In this document: positions 1-8,657 of the stretch, in pieces
Layout: every line of letters starts with the position of its first letter
How positions within the stretch are numbered: the stretch's first letter is position 1
Assembly: GCF_008087625.1 (NCBI RefSeq)
Contig: NZ_CP042997.1
Location: 8,494,001-8,558,000, forward strand
Source of the DNA: Aquisphaera giovannonii
GTDB taxonomy: Bacteria; Planctomycetota; Planctomycetia; Isosphaerales; Isosphaeraceae
Direction: 5' to 3'
Length of the DNA stretch: 64,000 bases
Translations under genes and position numbers: made by a program
Notes under the pieces: generated by a model
The model's database searches: none
What the model was told of the DNA's origin: nothing
What the model saw: only the letters and a program-made list of their open reading frames with translations

Positions 1-3000
1 CGACGACTACTACTTCTCCGGGTCGGGGGTCACCAACGGCCCGCTGCACGCGCTGGCCGCGGGGGTGGACGGCCCGAATGGCGTCTACTCCTATGGCTCC
101 TCCAGCACGTTCCCCACCAAGGATTACCACTCCGCCAACTATTGGGTCGACGTCCTTTTCAACACGACGGCCACGGACACGACGCCGCCGACGGTTTCGG
201 CCAGGACCCCGGGCTCCGGCGCCGTCGGCGTGGCCACGCCGACGGCCGTCACCGCCACCTTCAGCGAGGCCATGCAGGCCCCCTCCATCAGCACCTCCAC
301 CTTCGCGCTGAAGTCCTCCTCCGGCGCCGCCGTCGCCGCGAGCGTCTCCTACAACGCCACCACCAGGGTCGCGACCCTGACCCCCGCCTCGGCGCTGGCC
401 TACTCCACCACCTACACCGCCACCCTCAGCGGACCTAAGGACTCCGCAGGCAACGCCCTCGCCGCGACCTCCTGGTCCTTCACCACCGCCGCCGCTGCCC
501 CGGCCGACACCACTCCGCCGACGGTTTCGGCCAGGACCCCGGGCTCCGGCGCCACCGGCGTGGCCACGTCGACGGCCGTCACCGCCACCTTCAGCGAGGC
601 CATGCAGGCCCCCTCCATCAGCACCTCCACCTTCGCGCTGAAGTCCTCCTCCGGCGCCGCCGTCGCCGCGAGCGTCTCCTACAACGCCACCACCAGGGTC
701 GCGACCCTGACCCCCGCCTCGGCGCTGGCCTACTCCACCACCTACACCGCCACCCTCAGCGGACCTAAGGACTCCGCAGGCAACGCCCTCGCCGCGACCT
801 CCTGGTCCTTCACCACCGCCGCCGCTGCCCCGGCCGACACCACTCCGCCGACGGTTTCGGCCAGGACCCCGGGCTCCGGCGCCGTCGGCGTGGCCACGTC
901 GACGGCCGTCACCGCTACCTTCAGCGAGTCTGTCCAGGCCGGCACCATCGTCTTCACGCTCAAAGACAACGCAGGTAATGCCCTAGCTTCGACGGTCGCA
1001 TACGATTCGTCAACCTACACCGCGACGCTCACCTCATCCGCCACCCTAACCGCCTCCAGCGTCTACACCGTAACAGTCAGCGGCGCTAGGGACTTAGCCG
1101 GCAACCAGATGACAGGATCCACGACGTGGTCATTCACCACGGCGAGCACCTCAACCGCACCTTCCGGCTCGCTAAACATCCCGACCAATCACCAGAGGAT
1201 CTGGTGGACTCCGGAGAGGATCCAGCGGGCCAAGGCATGGTGGGCGAAGAACTCATTCGTCCCGGCATCCGATGATGCCTGGGGGAACGCGTTCGCCTAT
1301 GTCATGACAGGGAACGCTCAGTATGGAAACGCGGCCGTCTCCCTCCTGATGAACTTCACGATCTCGCAGAGCGAACTCGACGGTGTCGCCAGCGATAACT
1401 ACCGCTGGAACGACTGGGTGCCGGTTGTCTTCGATTGGTGCTACAGCGCAATGACGCCATCCCAGGCATCCACGTTCATCGCCCGGTATAACAACTACAC
1501 GAGCATCATGATCGGTAAGAGTTGGGGCGGGCCGGGCATGGAGGGGAACAACTACTACTGGGGAATCTTACGGAACGAGCTGAACTGGGGGCTGGCCACT
1601 TACTATGAAAATCCCCAGGCTCAGACCTTTCTCAATGACGCTGTCGTGACACGCTGGCAAAAGGGACTACTCCCGTATTTCGCGGGGCCTGATCAAGGTG
1701 GCGTGGCCGAGGAAGGGTCGCAGTACGGGCGCTACATGCTACAATACTCTGTCGTGCCATTCACGACGGCAGGCCTAATGGGGCTGGACCTGCTGAGCCA
1801 GACGAACTGGTACAAGGAGGCCCTCTTCAATCAGATTTACAACACGTCACTGAGCCCCATCGATGGTGGCTACATCGGCTTCCCCTCCAATGACGACGAA
1901 GCCAGCTATGGCGAGCCACCTTCTGGCGATTCCAACAACGGCGATTTCATGACAATGCTCGCCAACGAGTGGCCTACCTCGAAGCTCGGCCAGTATGCCC
2001 GGCAGTGGCTGAACACGGTGAGTCCCGATCGGTCGTCTTACGTCGCGGCCACCGACGCAGGAGGGCCGGCGACATCCTTCACCGATCTCCCACTCGACTA
2101 TTATGCCTCGGGACCGGGGTTCCTATACACCAAAAACACTTGGTCGCCCAGCGGCACCTCCATCCTCCTCCAGCTCGGCAATAGATCAAACGTTGGCCAT
2201 ATGCATCAGGATGCGGGAACGTTTCAGATCTACGCGGGGAATGAACAGCTCGCCCCCGAGCACACAGGGTATTCGGACACATTCAGCGATGGGTCCTCCT
2301 CCGAGGACACGATCGCGCATAATGGCATCGTGTACAATGGCCGCGGCGAGGCCTCAAACTATGCAATAGGTGGGGCCCAAATTTTAGCCGTCCAGAGCGA
2401 TCCCAACTTTTCTTATGCGGCGGTCGACCTGTCCAACACCTACCAGGCGTCCGATTCGCGGTTCGACAACACCTATGCGGGGCACACCGTCCGTGAGTTC
2501 ATCTTCATCAAGCCGCTCCAGACCCTGTTCGTCGTGGATCGGTTAGAGTCGAGCGCGGCTAATGTCACCAAATCGTTCCTGCTCCACATGCCCGCGAGCC
2601 CCACGATCGTCGATGCCAATCACGTGACGATGGTCAACGGCTCCCAGCAGTTGCGACTGACCACGTTGAACTCTGGGCATACCTACAAAGTGGTTGATGA
2701 GGGGACTGCGGGATCGTCTGGGGGGAGGTACCGTCTGCAGGATAGCACGAGCGGGAATCTGGACGACGTGATGCTCCATGCAATCCAGACGGGACCTGCC
2801 GGTGGACCGGCGGTCAACATCTCGATCGCGAGCCAGGATGCGAACACCTGGACCATCACCTTCACCTCGGCTAGCGGCGGCACCGCAACGCTGGTCTTGA
2901 ATAAGGGGGTGTTCTCCCTAGGCGGTTCACTAGGGTACGCGACGACCGGGACACCTCAGTTGGCCCAGCTCTACGGAGGCATTCAGGGCATGACGGTGAC

Positions 3001-3388
3001 CGACAACGGCCCCGTCTGGCAGTCCCTCGGCACCCGGTCCGTTCTCGCCTCAGCCGCCACCTCCGCGAGCGTCTCAGCCGAGTCTGCCGCTGTCAACCTA
3101 ACGGCTCTTCCGACAGCCGCATCCGAGGTGTCGATCCTCAACCCGGTTCAGAGCGGCGCGGCTACCGCGGCAGTTGCGACCGGAGCTCGTAGCCAGACGG
3201 TGTCTTTCGTGCGAGGCACGCATGCCGCCGCAACCTCATCGGCCGGAGGCGTCGCCCGAGCAGGAAGCTCAGGCAGCCAATTTGACGGGGATGTAACCAT
3301 CATGCCGGCGCTCTCCGAGTCGTTCCTTGACGAATTCGCCCGGCAGCTCATTGGGTCGAAAAAGAAACGCACGGGCCCGGGACGGTGA
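1..3388 (+). CDS. Exported DUF4082 / SbsA-like / heparinase-like lyase, 5' truncated by window edge
   Basis: The reading frame is open from base 2, so the gene begins before the window. The first ~57 residues are the end of a DUF4082 domain (pattern GPLHAL...NGVYSY...NYWVDV). Three SbsA-like Ig domains (Big_5 type, each opening with TPPTVS and closing with SWSFTTA or similar) follow to about base 1150. From about base 1170 to 3000 lies an alpha-helical toroid-like region and then a beta region with GHMHQDAGTF near base 2200, typical of the heparinase II/III-like fold of polysaccharide lyases. The last ~120 residues are rich in Ala, Ser and Val with no anchor that I recognise. Probable role: secreted or surface cleavage of an acidic polysaccharide. 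Substrate and catalytic residues are not established. The same DUF4082 module occurs in the giant protein at 15622-27672, and a glycan operon follows, so a link to that polymer is plausible. The signal sequence is outside the window. Confidence 0.75.
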   Translation, partial: DDYYFSGSGVTNGPLHALAAGVDGPNGVYSYGSSSTFPTKDYHSANYWVDVLFNTTATDTTPPTVSARTPGSGAVGVATPTAVTATFSEAMQAPSISTSTFALKSSSGAAVAASVSYNATTRVATLTPASALAYSTTYTATLSGPKDSAGNALAATSWSFTTAAAAPADTTPPTVSARTPGSGATGVATSTAVTATFSEAMQAPSISTSTFALKSSSGAAVAASVSYNATTRVATLTPASALAYSTTYTATLSGPKDSAGNALAATSWSFTTAAAAPADTTPPTVSARTPGSGAVGVATSTAVTATFSESVQAGTIVFTLKDNAGNALASTVAYDSSTYTATLTSSATLTASSVYTVTVSGARDLAGNQMTGSTTWSFTTASTSTAPSGSLNIPTNHQRIWWTPERIQRAKAWWAKNSFVPASDDAWGNAFAYVMTGNAQYGNAAVSLLMNFTISQSELDGVASDNYRWNDWVPVVFDWCYSAMTPSQASTFIARYNNYTSIMIGKSWGGPGMEGNNYYWGILRNELNWGLATYYENPQAQTFLNDAVVTRWQKGLLPYFAGPDQGGVAEEGSQYGRYMLQYSVVPFTTAGLMGLDLLSQTNWYKEALFNQIYNTSLSPIDGGYIGFPSNDDEASYGEPPSGDSNNGDFMTMLANEWPTSKLGQYARQWLNTVSPDRSSYVAATDAGGPATSFTDLPLDYYASGPGFLYTKNTWSPSGTSILLQLGNRSNVGHMHQDAGTFQIYAGNEQLAPEHTGYSDTFSDGSSSEDTIAHNGIVYNGRGEASNYAIGGAQILAVQSDPNFSYAAVDLSNTYQASDSRFDNTYAGHTVREFIFIKPLQTLFVVDRLESSAANVTKSFLLHMPASPTIVDANHVTMVNGSQQLRLTTLNSGHTYKVVDEGTAGSSGGRYRLQDSTSGNLDDVMLHAIQTGPAGGPAVNISIASQDANTWTITFTSASGGTATLVLNKGVFSLGGSLGYATTGTPQLAQLYGGIQGMTVTDNGPVWQSLGTRSVLASAATSASVSAESAAVNLTALPTAASEVSILNPVQSGAATAAVATGARSQTVSFVRGTHAAATSSAGGVARAGSSGSQFDGDVTIMPALSESFLDEFARQLIGSKKKRTGPGR
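178..840 (+). repeat. Two near-identical 330-bp tandem copies encoding SbsA-like Ig domains
   Basis: The unit starting near base 178 is repeated from about base 508. By eye only about three substitutions separate the copies (Val to Thr and Pro to Ser in the protein). A third, much more diverged copy starts near base 838, sharing only its first ~90 bases closely. The near-identity at nucleotide level points to a recent tandem duplication inside the gene. Confidence 0.85.
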
Positions 3389-3791
3389 GAAAGACGGGTC
3401 TTTATGAGATCGACGTGCCGCCTTCCTCACTGGATATTCGACGATCTTGGAATGGAGCAGCCGCGTCTAGGCCATCCCCCGCGGGCCTTCACTTCCGCGG
3501 GGCCGGCCCTGGTGATCGGGGACGGTGGAGCGGGCGCGGGTACAGGACCCGCCGACGAAATCGCCGTCCTCCCTACTGGGGAGGGCGGCGAGGTAAGTAC
3601 CGTCAGTGATCCAGCAGCGGCTACTGCTCGCGGCTGGATGCCATCCAACCGTCGCCGTAGGTCCGGCGGTTCGGCGTAGCCTCGACGGATCCCATGTATC
3701 TCGAGTCGTCCGTCGCACGCGAACTTGCATACGGACACTTCCGCCGACCGCGGCGCGGCGGCCCGTGGAAAGACGGCGTGTCCGAGCTCTA
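3389..3791. other. Intergenic, convergent gene ends, nothing recognised
   Basis: This 403-bp space separates the end of the plus-strand lyase gene from the end of the minus-strand glycan operon. Short open frames exist on both strands, but they are arginine- and proline-rich and have no recognisable protein character. No strong terminator hairpin with a T-run was seen. Confidence 0.5.
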
Positions 3792-5039
3792 TCAAACATC
3801 AATCGCCCGCACACCTTGGGCCTCACCCTCGACGTCGGCCGGACGGGTGGGCAGGAATGCCTCGTAGTGTGCCCCGTAGTTGCGGGCCATGACTTCCACG
3901 TCGAACCGCGACCGTACATGCTGGCGACCCGCCTCGCCGATCCGCGCAGCTTCAAGGGTATTGGTAAGCAGGCGGGACAAGGCGTCAGCCAAAGCCGTCT
4001 CTTCCCCGGACTCGAACAGAAGACCGGTCTGTCCGTCCACGATAAGCTTCGGGATGCCGCCGACATTTGAAGCAACGACTGGTAGACCGGCTGCCCATGC
4101 CTCCAGGATTGATAGAGGCATCCCTTCGGATCGGCTCGTGAGCGCGAAGACGTTCATGACGCCGAGAAATCGTTCGGGCTGCGATTGGTATCCCGCAAAG
4201 TGAACTCGATCGGAGATCTTCAGTTGATCGGCGAGGTGCTGGAGCCGCGGCCTCTCGGTTCCATCGCCAACCAAGAGGAGGTGAGGGGCGGGAGCGTGAT
4301 CGGTGATCCGAGAGAAGCCGCGGATCAGCAAATCCTGGCTCTTGACTTCGTCCAATCGCCCCACGGTTCCTATCACGGCGACATCGGGTGGGATCTTGAG
4401 TTCCCTTCGCGACACCTCGGGGTCTCCTCCCCAAGAGAAGATCGAGGTGTCGATCCCGTTCGGCACCACAGCCACTTTGCGACCAGGGACGATGCAAGAT
4501 GTCCTGACGGAGTCGGCAATATCCTCCGAGACGCAGAAAAATCGGTCAACATAAAAACCACCGATCGCCCAAAGCAGGCCGACCCGAGCCCGCCTTATCA
4601 AAGATCGCTGCCTGGCCATGCGGTTGCCGTGCTCGGTATGAACCACTACCGGGACCTTTTCCCTCCTGGCTGCGGGCCCGGCGTAGAGAAGCGCCCCAAC
4701 CTGATGGGTATGAACGACGTCGGGTTTCAGTCTGTGCAGAAACTCGCGAATGCGACCGACCGATCCATAATTCAGACCGGGCGGCTTCTCGGCGCAGAGG
4801 ATCGGGGCACCGAGGGCGTCGACCTGGCTGGCGAGCATGCCAGGCTTTTCCACGCAGATCACCGACGGCTCTTGGCCCAGGACCCCGCCCATTCGAACGA
4901 GATTGACGACGATTCGCTCGAGCCCCCCGACGTCGAGGGAGAGCACGACATGAGCGACTCGTAGGCGCCTCGGCGGGCCGCCCCTGAAAGGCAACGCAGT
5001 ATCCTGCCGCGCAGAGTTCGCGTCGATTCCGTCCAGCAT
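3792..5039 (-). CDS. Glycosyltransferase family 4 (GT-B fold)
   Basis: A 415-residue GT4-type enzyme. The N-terminal domain opens with RVAHVVLSLDVGGLERIV, the usual acceptor-domain start of this family. The C-terminal donor-binding domain shows IGTVGRLDEVKSQDLLI, LLVGDGTERPRL and SEGMPLSILEAWAAGLPVV, the last being the conserved E-x7-E type nucleotide-sugar region. It should transfer a sugar from a nucleotide donor to a lipid-linked or growing glycan on the cytoplasmic face of the membrane. It is the last gene of the minus-strand operon and starts 7 bases after the GT2 gene ends. ATG at 5039 is taken as the start; the SD is weak (GAGG about 20 bases upstream), so a start a few codons later is possible. 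Donor and acceptor are unknown. Confidence 0.85.
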   Translation of the reverse strand: MLDGIDANSARQDTALPFRGGPPRRLRVAHVVLSLDVGGLERIVVNLVRMGGVLGQEPSVICVEKPGMLASQVDALGAPILCAEKPPGLNYGSVGRIREFLHRLKPDVVHTHQVGALLYAGPAARREKVPVVVHTEHGNRMARQRSLIRRARVGLLWAIGGFYVDRFFCVSEDIADSVRTSCIVPGRKVAVVPNGIDTSIFSWGGDPEVSRRELKIPPDVAVIGTVGRLDEVKSQDLLIRGFSRITDHAPAPHLLLVGDGTERPRLQHLADQLKISDRVHFAGYQSQPERFLGVMNVFALTSRSEGMPLSILEAWAAGLPVVASNVGGIPKLIVDGQTGLLFESGEETALADALSRLLTNTLEAARIGEAGRQHVRSRFDVEVMARNYGAHYEAFLPTRPADVEGEAQGVRAIDV

Positions 5040-5046
5040 GATGAAC

Positions 5047-5961
5047 TTATTTCTCGCCTCGTGCGACCCGGAATAGGAATGATACCGCTCCGCTCTTCGC
5101 GACGATCCACCAACCCCCGATCGCGAAGGGCTTACGGCGAAGGCGAGCTACGGCATATCTGAGAGCGTCGCGCGGTTTCCCTTGTATCAGCAAGTTGCCG
5201 GCCCATCTGCCGAAGGTCTGGGCCTCCCACTTGCGAAGCCCTTTCGGCCCCAGAAGACCAGCGTGCCGGCGAACCACCCGGAGCATGTTGCCGCAGTCGA
5301 CGTCGATGCTGGATCGTGACAGCGAGCCGGGTTCCAAGACCAAGGTCGCCATCGGGCAGGCGTCGAAGTAGACCGGCTTCCTGTTGATCAACCGGACCCA
5401 GAGATCCCGATCTTCGGCCGGCTCAAGGCCTGAAACAAATCGCTCGTCTCCGAGCGACGAGCGGCGCACGAGGACCGTTCCGGTCCATATCCTCGTCGCG
5501 AGTTCGAAGGAGCTCTCGCCGCTAACGATCAAGACCCGCCCGAGGTCGCGAGGGGCGATCTCCGGGTACGGGCCCGTCCGCCCACCGTCGGGGGTCTCGC
5601 AGTGATATCGGCTGGCCACCAGCGCGACCTCCGGATGAGCTCGGAGGACTTCGAGCTGCCGATCGAGCTTGCAGGGCTCCCAGTAGTCGTCGGCGTCGAG
5701 GAACGCGATCAGCTCGCCCTGCGCCTTCTCGATGCCCAGATTGCGGGCGCTGGCCGCCCCGCCGTTGCTCTTGCGAATCAGCGTGATGCGGCCCGCAGGG
5801 AAGGTCGACAGGGCCGCGTTGAGGTCGTCGGGGCTTCCGTCATCGATGACGAGGATCTCATCGGGAGGGCGTGTCTGCGCCAGCAGGCTCTTGATCGGTC
5901 TGTGGATCGTTCGCGCCGCGCGGTAGGCCGGGATGATGACAGTTACAGTCAGTTCGCTCAC
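5047..5961 (-). CDS. Glycosyltransferase family 2 (GT-A fold)
   Basis: This 304-residue protein opens with TVTVIIPAYRAARTI and has DEILVIDDGSPDD, NGGAASARNLGIEKAQG and IAFLDADDYWEP, the standard GT2 nucleotide-binding and DxD-type metal-binding motifs. The start codon is GTG at 5961, preceded by GGGAGTGGAAC as ribosome binding site. It is a soluble or peripheral enzyme with no membrane segment. It sits in the glycan operon between the unknown membrane-anchored protein and the GT4 gene, so it probably adds one residue to the same polymer or lipid-linked unit. Sugar specificity cannot be read from sequence. Confidence 0.85.
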   Translation of the reverse strand: MSELTVTVIIPAYRAARTIHRPIKSLLAQTRPPDEILVIDDGSPDDLNAALSTFPAGRITLIRKSNGGAASARNLGIEKAQGELIAFLDADDYWEPCKLDRQLEVLRAHPEVALVASRYHCETPDGGRTGPYPEIAPRDLGRVLIVSGESSFELATRIWTGTVLVRRSSLGDERFVSGLEPAEDRDLWVRLINRKPVYFDACPMATLVLEPGSLSRSSIDVDCGNMLRVVRRHAGLLGPKGLRKWEAQTFGRWAGNLLIQGKPRDALRYAVARLRRKPFAIGGWWIVAKSGAVSFLFRVARGEK

Positions 5962-6080
5962 GTTCCACTCCCACGTCCGTAATCGGGTCGTGCATTCGGC
6001 CAGTCGAGGCCGTCGATGGGCTGGTGAAAGGCCTCGTCGAGCCCAGCAGCCGGAGGCAGAGCAACGTGCGTGCCACGTTC

Positions 6081-7298
6081 TTACGCCAGGGATTTGGCAT
6101 TATCGCGACGCGGGGGCGTGCCACACAAGTGTCGCCAGTCTTTCCATACGAGTTGATAATCCCGCGCCCCCGCAACATCTCCCTGCCAGCCGGCCTCAGC
6201 TGCACGCACCAGATTACACATCTCGCGGGCGGTCACGTAGTGGAAGTGAAACTTCGAGTCTCTCCGGGATAGGTCCGCCAGGCTCCGATGGAAGCGAACC
6301 ATGGCCTCGCCAAGGAGAACTCGCTGATTGCACTCGGGAGCGCCGTGGGTGTGAAGCTTGACGAAGAACCAATCCGGACGGCCGGGGACCTGGACACCGG
6401 CCTTGAGCCAGGCTGGCAACCGATCGATGTGGGCAGGCTGATTGCCCTGGAGACAACCATTCTCCACTCTCGGAAACAGCCCCCACTTGCGACGTCGCCA
6501 GTCGAGCAGCAGTGGCCCCTGGATCATGAGCAGCGATCGCTCCGGCGCCGGTGCTGCCCCCACGGCGATCCCTCGGTCGTGGGACTTCGGGCTCACTGGG
6601 TCGTCGATGGCGTAGTAGATACTGTTGATGGTCCGCGTTTGGGGCGGGTCGGGCGCCGCCGGCATGGTGAAATCGGCATAGCAGCCCGTCTCACGGAGAA
6701 TGTCAAGCTCGTTATCGACCCCGCAGTGCCTGCCGTCCGGATGAGAATTATCCAGGGCCCAGTTGCCGTGGATGAAACCATAGCGAATATCCCCCGTGTC
6801 GCGATCACGAGCGAGCAGCCCGTGCCTCGCGGCGAGCAGTTCCTTGTAGGCCGCCAGCCGTGCTCGCAGGCCCTCGGCATCCTCATCGTCGTGATGCAGA
6901 TGCACTTCCACCTCGCCGTACCCCTGGTGGCAGAGGGTGGCCAGCGCCTCGACCTCCGACCCCTCATACATCTCCAGGGGATAGAAGAACGTGTGGCGTG
7001 GAGGACGGCCATCGCTGTCGCGGAACGCCTCGAAGAGCTTGGGATAGCTCTCGATCCATGCCCGGACGCGTCCAGCGGCGACGTCGTGAGAGACGCTGCC
7101 GTGGCCCGGCTCGAAATGATCCGCGATGCAAAGGAGCAAATGCACGGACTGCCCCGGCTTGGGACCTCGGCCGCGCAAGGCCTGGCACAGGTAGGAGGGG
7201 AGCCAGAGATCCATGGCGCGGGCACGCAAGGCTCGCCACGCGTACGAACCCAGGAGCACGAGCCCAATCGGGCCACCGAGGAGCAAGAAAAGGTTCAT
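6081..7298 (-). CDS. Conserved membrane-anchored protein, possible deacetylase-like fold
   Basis: The protein has 405 residues. The first ~20 form a hydrophobic segment (LFLLLGGPIGLVLLGSYAW), probably an N-terminal anchor. The body holds histidine- and aspartate-rich motifs: LLLCIADHFEPGH, VEVHLHHDDED, FIHGNWALDN, and FVKLHTHGAPE near the C-terminus. Such spacing (D/H pairs, HGNW, KLHTHG) recalls metal-dependent carbohydrate deacetylases of the NodB/(beta/alpha)7 type, but the canonical TFDDGP motif is absent, so this is only a fold suggestion. It starts 9 bases after the membrane GT2 gene ends, so the two are likely co-translated. Its place in a glycan operon supports polysaccharide modification. 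Function not established. Confidence 0.55.
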   Translation of the reverse strand: MNLFLLLGGPIGLVLLGSYAWRALRARAMDLWLPSYLCQALRGRGPKPGQSVHLLLCIADHFEPGHGSVSHDVAAGRVRAWIESYPKLFEAFRDSDGRPPRHTFFYPLEMYEGSEVEALATLCHQGYGEVEVHLHHDDEDAEGLRARLAAYKELLAARHGLLARDRDTGDIRYGFIHGNWALDNSHPDGRHCGVDNELDILRETGCYADFTMPAAPDPPQTRTINSIYYAIDDPVSPKSHDRGIAVGAAPAPERSLLMIQGPLLLDWRRRKWGLFPRVENGCLQGNQPAHIDRLPAWLKAGVQVPGRPDWFFVKLHTHGAPECNQRVLLGEAMVRFHRSLADLSRRDSKFHFHYVTAREMCNLVRAAEAGWQGDVAGARDYQLVWKDWRHLCGTPPRRDNAKSLA

Positions 7299-7307
7299 TC
7301 TCCGCCT

Positions 7308-8534
7308 CTATCGCCACTGGGTGGAACGGAAGAACTCGCGATTGGCATCGATGGCATGTGGCCTCGGCGACCGGCTGGTACGGGCCCATGTCCCGCGATT
7401 CGTCCCCAAGAGCCATCGCCAGAATCCCACGAAGAGGGCGGCGTTCATCATGGTGAACATCGTCGTAAGTCGCCACGGCCTCGCGAAGGTCCACGAGCGA
7501 GGCAGGTAGGCGACCAGCACGGAGAGCCCGTAGAAGGCACATTGAAGCCCCAAGGCGAGGCGGTAGGTCGGCGAGCCGAGCAGGAAGAGATTGCTCGCCA
7601 ACATCCCCAAAAGGAAGAACGGGCAGAGCCAGCGAAGGACTTTGTGTCCGAGGAAGGAAAAGGCGACCCAGCCGCGACGGGGATCGAGCAGGCGCCACAG
7701 GATGGCAATGCTTTGGAAGCCCCCCGCACCGATCCTCGCCCTGCGGCGGAATTCCGAAGCGACCTCCGCGGGCGTCTCCTCATAGGCCACCGCCGTCGGC
7801 TCGTACACGATCCGGCATCCCGATCGAAGCTTCGCCAGCAGCGGGACGACGAAGTCGTCGATCAGCGTTGAGCCGGGGATCGGGCTGAAGAGCTTTCTGC
7901 GGATCGCATAGATGGCCCCGTTGGCCCCCAGCAGCGCGCCCAGACTTCCCTCGCATCGCTTCAAGAAAGTCTCGTACTTCCAGTACAGGCTATCGACATT
8001 CCTCCCGGTCATTGGATCACTCAGCACCAACCGACCGCAGACGATGCCTACCTCGGGATCGGCGAACCAGCGTGCTAGCCGCCGCGCCGCGCCCGGATCG
8101 AATTCCGTGTTCGCATCCGAGAGGACCACGATCTCCCCGCTCAGCGACTCGAACGCGTGGTTGAGTGTCTCGGACTTGCCCTGACGCGTTTCAAAGCTAA
8201 GGACCCTGAGCCGATCCGACCGGAACCCTTGGAGGATGGACAGCGTTCCGTCAGTGCACCCGTCGAGGGCGACGACGACCTCAGATCGGTCGGTCGGATA
8301 GTCCGTCGCCAGGGCGTTGCTCACCCGGTCCTTGATCACCTCCTCCTCGTTATGCGCGACGATCAGGATCGAGAGCGAAGGGAGCTGGTCGCTCGAGACG
8401 TCGGGATGGCTCTCATACCTCGCAAACGCCCTCGCGAGCCACCAGATGGCAACGGGATAGACGGCGTAAGAGAAAAGCACCAAGCCGAAACCGGTCCAGA
8501 ACACCACGATCTCCGCCTGCTGAATTTGGTCCAT
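7308..8534 (-). CDS. Membrane-associated glycosyltransferase family 2
   Basis: This 408-residue protein is of the processive or membrane GT2 type. An N-terminal membrane helix (IVVFWTGFGLVLFSYAVYP) is followed by the GT2 catalytic domain with LSILIVAHNEEEVI, VVALDGCTDGT, EIVVLSDANTEFD and a late RRRARIGAGGFQS region like the Q/RxxRW part of related enzymes. Two to three hydrophobic helices near the C-terminus (about residues 300-370) anchor it. Such enzymes polymerise or add sugars at the inner membrane. A 123-bp gap separates it from the DUF362 gene upstream, and it is followed within 9 bases by the unknown membrane-anchored protein. The RxRRW motif of cellulose-synthase-like enzymes is not intact, so chain polymerisation is not proven. 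Confidence 0.8.
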   Translation of the reverse strand: MDQIQQAEIVVFWTGFGLVLFSYAVYPVAIWWLARAFARYESHPDVSSDQLPSLSILIVAHNEEEVIKDRVSNALATDYPTDRSEVVVALDGCTDGTLSILQGFRSDRLRVLSFETRQGKSETLNHAFESLSGEIVVLSDANTEFDPGAARRLARWFADPEVGIVCGRLVLSDPMTGRNVDSLYWKYETFLKRCEGSLGALLGANGAIYAIRRKLFSPIPGSTLIDDFVVPLLAKLRSGCRIVYEPTAVAYEETPAEVASEFRRRARIGAGGFQSIAILWRLLDPRRGWVAFSFLGHKVLRWLCPFFLLGMLASNLFLLGSPTYRLALGLQCAFYGLSVLVAYLPRSWTFARPWRLTTMFTMMNAALFVGFWRWLLGTNRGTWARTSRSPRPHAIDANREFFRSTQWR

Positions 8535-8657
8535 AAACGGCCGCCCTCATCGTCGCGGATCGGGTGTCGTTGTTCGTCGAGTGTTTTGGAATAAGACGTC
8601 CGGTGCCCGGACAGCCGCCACTCTGCCGGGTTTTGCCGCAAACCACCTAAAGTGCCT

